DNA of 11,612 nt from an uncultured Clostridia bacterium (GTDB lineage Bacteria; Bacillota; Clostridia; Oscillospirales; Ruminococcaceae). A model generated the notes under the pieces. That model was not told where the DNA came from. It searched no databases and worked only from the letters and a program-made list of their open reading frames with translations. Every line of letters begins with the position of its first letter. The stretch's first letter is position 1. Position numbers and translations under genes: made by a program. This document shows positions 7,568-11,612 of this stretch, piece after piece. The DNA lies in contig CALXKG010000257.1 in NCBI GenBank assembly GCA_944388825.1, positions 1 to 11,612 on the forward strand. Reading direction: 5' to 3'.

Positions 7568-8989
7568 ATGAAGATCTTATTTGCCGCCGCAGAGGCGTCC
7601 CCTTTCATCAAGGTCGGCGGCCTGGGGGACGTGGCCGGCGCGCTGCCGAAGGCGCTGGTTGAAAAAGGGCACGACGTCCGGGTCGTGCTGCCGCTTTACT
7701 CCTCGATCAAATGGGAGCTGCGGGAAAAATGCAGCTATATCAAATACTTCTATTTCATGCACGGCTGGCGCAACTGCTATTGCGGCATCTTTGAAGCCAA
7801 TATCGACGGCGTCACCTATTACCTCTTAGACAATGAGTACTACTTCAAGCGCCGCGCCCCGTACGGCGAGTTTGACGACGGCGAACGGTTCGCGTTCTTC
7901 TCCCGCGCGATTTTGGAGTTCCTGCCCCAGGTGGATTTTATCCCCGATATCATCCACTGCAACGACTGGCACACCGCCGCCGTCCCGGTCTACCTCGACG
8001 CCCAGTACCGCTGGCGGGAGGGGTATGAGTATATCAAGACCGTCTTCTCGATCCACAACATCGAGTTCCAGGGCAAATACGGCCTGGATACGCTGGGGAG
8101 CGTCTTCGCGCTGCCGCCGGATTGGGAAAGCGTCGTCGAGCACGACGGGTGCTTAAACCTGATGAAGGGCGCGATCGAACGGGCCAACGCGGTCAACACC
8201 GTCTCGGAGACCTACGCCAACGAGATCCTCGACCCCTATTTCTCGTTCGGCCTGGACACCATCCTCCGCCCCCGCCGGTATAAGCTCTCCGGCATCGTCA
8301 ACGGGATCGACGTCAAGGCGTTCGACCCGGCGACCGACCCGGCGATCCCCGTCCATTACGACATCGAGACCCGCGCCGACAAGGTGGAAAACAAGCTCGC
8401 CCTCCAGAAGGAGCTGGGGCTGGCGGCCGACCCCGATATCCCGATGATCGGGATGGTCGGGCGGCTCACCTCCCAGAAGGGCATCGACCTGATGTACCCG
8501 GTGATGGAGGAGCTGATGAAGCAGGAGGTCCAGCTGGTCGTCCTGGGTACCGGCTATGCCGAGATCGAGGACTTCATGCGCTTCTGCGACGCCGCCTACC
8601 ACGACAAGATGCGGGCGATGATCACCTTCTCCGCCTCGATGGCCCAGAAGATCTACGCCGGCGCCGACCTCTTCCTGATGCCCAGCAAATCGGAGCCCTG
8701 CGGCCTGGCCCAGCTGATCTCGATGCGCTACGGCACCATCCCGGTCGTCCATGCGGTCGGCGGGCTGAAAGACACCGTTATCCCCTATAACCCGGCTGAG
8801 GGTACCGGCAACGGCGTCAACTTCCAGTCCTACAACCCCTGGGATATGTACGACGCGATCAACCGCGCGCTGGCCATCTGGCGCGACCCGGAGGAACGGG
8901 ACCAGATCATGGTAAACGGCATGAGCGGCGACTACTCCTGGGACGCTTCGGCCGAAAAGTACCTGCGGCTGTATGAGTCGGTGCTGTAA
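7568..8989 (+). CDS. glgA: Glycogen synthase GlgA (ADP-glucose type, GT5)
   Basis: Transfers glucose from ADP-glucose to the non-reducing ends of alpha-1,4-glucan. At 473 residues it has the usual length of bacterial GlgA. It starts with the family hallmark KVGGLGDV (15-22), which binds ADP-glucose. HCNDWHTA (130-137), SIHNIEFQG (161-169), VNGID (244-248) and GRLTSQKG (298-305) follow. SEPCGLAQL (375-383) holds the conserved glutamate E376 of the GT-B C-terminal domain. The ATG at 7568 is chosen because it begins the conserved MKILFAAAEASPF; AAAGGA lies about ten bases upstream. The ATG at 7558 is out of frame. It follows glgD by 61 bp across a hairpin and is followed by 223 bp of structured non-coding DNA before glgP. 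Confidence 0.97.
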   Translation: MKILFAAAEASPFIKVGGLGDVAGALPKALVEKGHDVRVVLPLYSSIKWELREKCSYIKYFYFMHGWRNCYCGIFEANIDGVTYYLLDNEYYFKRRAPYGEFDDGERFAFFSRAILEFLPQVDFIPDIIHCNDWHTAAVPVYLDAQYRWREGYEYIKTVFSIHNIEFQGKYGLDTLGSVFALPPDWESVVEHDGCLNLMKGAIERANAVNTVSETYANEILDPYFSFGLDTILRPRRYKLSGIVNGIDVKAFDPATDPAIPVHYDIETRADKVENKLALQKELGLAADPDIPMIGMVGRLTSQKGIDLMYPVMEELMKQEVQLVVLGTGYAEIEDFMRFCDAAYHDKMRAMITFSASMAQKIYAGADLFLMPSKSEPCGLAQLISMRYGTIPVVHAVGGLKDTVIPYNPAEGTGNGVNFQSYNPWDMYDAINRALAIWRDPEERDQIMVNGMSGDYSWDASAEKYLRLYESVL

Positions 8990-9003
8990 ACGGCGGATGA
9001 AAC

Positions 9004-9018
9004 GCGGGGCCCCCCCGC
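9004..9018 (+). other. Short GC hairpin after glgA
   Basis: GCGGGG (9004-9009) pairs with CCCCGC (9013-9018) over a CCC loop, 14 bases after the glgA stop. No T-run follows, so a role in 3'-end stability is the simplest reading. Confidence 0.35.
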
Positions 9019-9043
9019 AGAATATCTTGTAAGAAAATGAAGA

Positions 9044-9090
9044 CCGGTCGGGATTTGGCCCTTATCTTCTCCCGACCGGCTCTTTGTGTG
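9044..9090 (+). terminator. Probable terminator after glgA
   Basis: CCGGTCGGGA (9044-9053) and TCCCGACCGG (9070-9079) form a perfect 10-bp stem around a 16-nt loop, followed by CTCTTTGTGTG. The tract is only partly T-rich, so termination may be incomplete and let some transcription reach glgP. Confidence 0.6.
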
Positions 9091-9105
9091 TACCGGTTCC
9101 TTCCG

Positions 9106-9141
9106 GCAGGAGGGCGTAAACCCGCTTTTGCGCCCCCCTGC
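9106..9141 (+). other. Strong hairpin upstream of glgP
   Basis: GCAGGAGGGCG (9106-9116) pairs with CGCCCCCCTGC (9131-9141), ten pairs plus one A-C mismatch, around a 14-nt loop. No T-run follows. It lies about 70 bases before the glgP start and could protect a processed 5' end of glgP mRNA. I see no convincing promoter between 9080 and 9212. Confidence 0.5.
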
Positions 9142-9212
9142 GAGAAGGAAAGCACCCTTTTCGGATACGAAAGACGGAGAATACCGTTTATTTTGGAAAG
9201 AGAGGAAAGCTA

Positions 9213-11609
9213 ATGTCTTATTCCGTAAAAGAACTGAAAGACGAGCTCGTCAAGACTTTGAGCGCTGAATATGGATATGACGCGAGCGAAGCGACTATCC
9301 TTCAGATGTATGGCACCGTCCTGACTGTCGTCCAGCAGAAACTGCTCCAGAAACGGGGCGAGTACACCGAGAAAATGAAAAACTCGGACCAGAAACGCAT
9401 CTACTATATGTCGATGGAGTTCCTGGTCGGCCGCTCGCTCAAGAACAACCTCTACAACCTCGGGATGGAAGCCGAGATGAAAGAGGCGGTCAAGGAGCTG
9501 GGCTTCGACCTGGAGACCATCTATGAAATGGAACCGGACGCCGGGCTGGGCAACGGCGGCCTGGGGCGGCTGGCGTCCTGCTATATGGACGCCGCGACGA
9601 CGATGGGCTACCCCTTCACCGGCTTCTCGATCCGGTATGAGTTCGGCATCTTCCGGCAGAAGATCGTCGACGGCTGGCAGATGGAGCTGCCGGACAACTG
9701 GCTGGAGATGGGCGGCTTCTGGCTGGTCCCCCGCCGGGATGAGTCCAAAGAAGTCCACTTTGACGGCGAGGTCAAAGAGGAATGGGGCGAAAACGGCCTC
9801 AAGACCATCCACAAAAACTACTACACCGTCCGCGCCGTCCCCTATGACCTCCTGATCTCCGGCAAGGACTCCGACGTCGTCAACTCGCTGCGGCTGTGGA
9901 GCGCCGAAAGCCCCTCTTCCTTTGATATGGGCAGCTTCGCCAGAGGCGAGCACGTCAAGTCGATGGAGTCCGGCAACCGCGCCGAGGCGATCTCCAAGGT
10001 CCTCTACCCGGCCGACGACAACATCGAGGGCAAGAGCCTGCGGCTGAAGCAGCAGTACTTCTTTGTCTCCGCCTCCCTGCAGAACATTGTCCAGGTCCAC
10101 CTGCGGACCAACCCGTCGCTGGATAACCTGCCCGAAAAGGCGGTCATCCACATCAACGACACCCATCCGGCCCTCTGCGTGCCGGAGCTGATGCGGATCC
10201 TGCTGGACGACTACGGCTACTCCTGGGAAAAGGCGTGGGATATCACCTGCCGGACGCTCGCCTATACCAACCATACGATCATGAGCGAAGCGCTGGAAAA
10301 GTGGGATATGACCCTCTTCCGCCACCACCTGCCCCGGATCACCTCCATCGTCGAGGAGATCAACCGGCGGTTCTGCAACTATGTCTACAACAACTTCCCC
10401 GAAAAACGGGGGGCGATCGGCTCGATGGCGGCGATCGGCGACAACCAGGTCCGGATGGCGAACCTCTGCCTGATCGCCTGCTTCTCGGTCAACGGCGTCT
10501 CCAAGCTGCACACCGATATCCTGAAAAACGATTGCTTCCGCGATTTCAACGACATCTTCCCCGGCAAGCTGACCAACGTCACCAACGGCATCACCGCCCG
10601 GCGCTGGCTCAACCAGGGCAACCCCCTGCTGGCGGATATGATCACCGGGCTGATCGGCGACGGGTATGTCCATGACCTCAGCAAGCTCTCGGAGCTGAAA
10701 AAGTTCATGGAAGACGACGCGGTCCTCTCCCGCCTGGGCGAGATCAAGCGGCAGAACAAGGAACGGCTGGGCCGGTATATCGCCGAGCACAACGGCCTGC
10801 GGGTCGACCCCAATTCGATCTTCGACGTACAGGTCAAGCGGCTGCATGAGTATAAGCGGCAGCTCTTAAACGCCCTCGAGATCCTCCACCTCTACCTCGC
10901 GATCAAGAACGGCGCCACCATCCAGCCCCGGACCTTTATCTTCGGCGCGAAGGCGTCGGCCGGCTACTATATGGCCAAGGAGATCATCCGGTTTATCTGC
11001 GCGATCGGCGACGTCGTCAACCGCGACGCCAGCTTAAACGGCCAGCTGAAGGTCGTCTTCCTGGAGAACTACCGGGTCTCGCTGGCGGAGACCATCTACC
11101 CGGCGGCCGAGATCTCCGAGCAGATCTCCCAGGCGGGCAAGGAGGCTTCCGGTACCGGCAACATGAAGATGATGCTCAACGGCGCCGTTACGCTCGGCAC
11201 GATGGACGGCGCGAACGTCGAGATCCACGACGTCGTCGGCCCGGAGAACATCATCATCTTCGGCATGAACGCCGCGGAGGTCAACGAGCTGGGCCGCAAC
11301 GGCTACAACCCCTGGAACGTCTACAATTCCAACGGCTATATCAAGGAGATCATCGAGTTCGTCCGCCGCGGCGGCCTCGACGGCAAGAACTTCGACACCA
11401 TCATCAACTACCTGCTGCAGAACGACCAGTATATGACGCTGGCGGACTTTGAAAGCTACCGCCAGGCGCAGGAACGGGTCGCCGCGCTCTATCAGGATAA
11501 GCGGAGATGGAACCAGATGTCGCTGCGCAACATCGCCGAGTCCGGCATCTTCTCGGCCGACCGGTCGGTACAGGAATATATCGACAATATCTGGTATAAG
11601 AACTGCTGA
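9213..11609 (+). CDS. glgP: Glycogen/starch/alpha-glucan phosphorylase GlgP
   Basis: Releases glucose-1-phosphate from non-reducing ends of alpha-1,4-glucan using phosphate and pyridoxal phosphate. The 798 residues match the usual family length, and the gene is complete, ending three bases before the window edge. YYMSMEFLVGRSL (64-76) and GLGNGGLGRLA (111-121) mark the N-terminal domain. INDTHPAL (314-321) and TNVTNGITARRWL (454-466) lie around the active site, and VKRLHEYKRQLLN (541-553) follows. The PLP segment EASGTGNMK (644-652) carries the Schiff-base lysine K652, followed by LNGAVTLGTMDGANVEI (655-671). The start has GAGAGGA at 9200-9206 upstream. As in the Bacillus glgBCDAP operon it is the last gene; the hairpins between glgA and glgP suggest its level is set separately from the synthesis genes. 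Confidence 0.98.
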   Translation: MSYSVKELKDELVKTLSAEYGYDASEATILQMYGTVLTVVQQKLLQKRGEYTEKMKNSDQKRIYYMSMEFLVGRSLKNNLYNLGMEAEMKEAVKELGFDLETIYEMEPDAGLGNGGLGRLASCYMDAATTMGYPFTGFSIRYEFGIFRQKIVDGWQMELPDNWLEMGGFWLVPRRDESKEVHFDGEVKEEWGENGLKTIHKNYYTVRAVPYDLLISGKDSDVVNSLRLWSAESPSSFDMGSFARGEHVKSMESGNRAEAISKVLYPADDNIEGKSLRLKQQYFFVSASLQNIVQVHLRTNPSLDNLPEKAVIHINDTHPALCVPELMRILLDDYGYSWEKAWDITCRTLAYTNHTIMSEALEKWDMTLFRHHLPRITSIVEEINRRFCNYVYNNFPEKRGAIGSMAAIGDNQVRMANLCLIACFSVNGVSKLHTDILKNDCFRDFNDIFPGKLTNVTNGITARRWLNQGNPLLADMITGLIGDGYVHDLSKLSELKKFMEDDAVLSRLGEIKRQNKERLGRYIAEHNGLRVDPNSIFDVQVKRLHEYKRQLLNALEILHLYLAIKNGATIQPRTFIFGAKASAGYYMAKEIIRFICAIGDVVNRDASLNGQLKVVFLENYRVSLAETIYPAAEISEQISQAGKEASGTGNMKMMLNGAVTLGTMDGANVEIHDVVGPENIIIFGMNAAEVNELGRNGYNPWNVYNSNGYIKEIIEFVRRGGLDGKNFDTIINYLLQNDQYMTLADFESYRQAQERVAALYQDKRRWNQMSLRNIAESGIFSADRSVQEYIDNIWYKNC

Positions 11610-11612
11610 TTT

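Noticed and set aside
6274..7611. Minus-strand 445-residue open frame opposite glgD
   Set aside because: It spans the glgC-glgD and glgD-glgA junctions antisense, with a Val/Asp/Gly-rich shadow composition and no family motif.
9210..10847. Minus-strand 545-residue open frame opposite glgP
   Set aside because: Same shadow pattern; the sense strand encodes a full phosphorylase with its PLP lysine.

Overview
The window looks like chromosomal DNA of a high-GC member of the Clostridia (Bacillota), most likely Oscillospirales/Ruminococcaceae. The evidence is strong purine-rich Shine-Dalgarno sites, sigma-A-type promoters, a GlgC/GlgD pair (GlgD is a Bacillota-type partner subunit), a DUF1848-like gene start, and GC-rich coding DNA broken by AT-rich intergenic gaps. 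The exact genus cannot be read from the sequence.

Layout. Positions 1-54 (minus) hold the first 18 codons of a DUF1848-like protein, with a near-consensus promoter at 92-120. Positions 121-436 have no gene. They hold a compact repeat-like element (about 127-421) with imperfect inverted ends, each end a GC-rich hairpin with an outward-facing T-rich tract. Positions 437-2341 (minus) encode a cytoplasmic GH13 alpha-glucan hydrolase of the neopullulanase/maltodextrin-glucosidase type. Positions 2342-2870 are a 529-bp divergent control region with one leftward and two rightward promoter candidates, a G-quadruplex motif and a phased direct repeat. From 2871 to 11609 five plus-strand genes follow: glgB, glgC, glgD, glgA and glgP.

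How the genes work together. GlgC/GlgD make ADP-glucose from ATP and glucose-1-phosphate. GlgA polymerises it into alpha-1,4-glucan and GlgB adds alpha-1,6 branches. GlgP phosphorolyses the chains back to glucose-1-phosphate, and the divergent GH13 enzyme could hydrolyse the limit dextrins GlgP leaves. This is the glgBCDAP order known from Bacillus subtilis. No dedicated GlgX or pullulanase is present. Hairpins sit in the glgB-glgC, glgD-glgA and glgA-glgP gaps, the strongest ahead of glgP, so the operon is probably expressed in segments.

I do not see a new multi-gene system here; the core is a standard glycogen locus. The least ordinary points are a lysine/alanine-rich, histone-H1-like tail of about 80 residues on GlgB, the inverted-repeat element with outward terminators, a sharply AT-rich patch inside glgD, and the architecture of the divergent promoter region.
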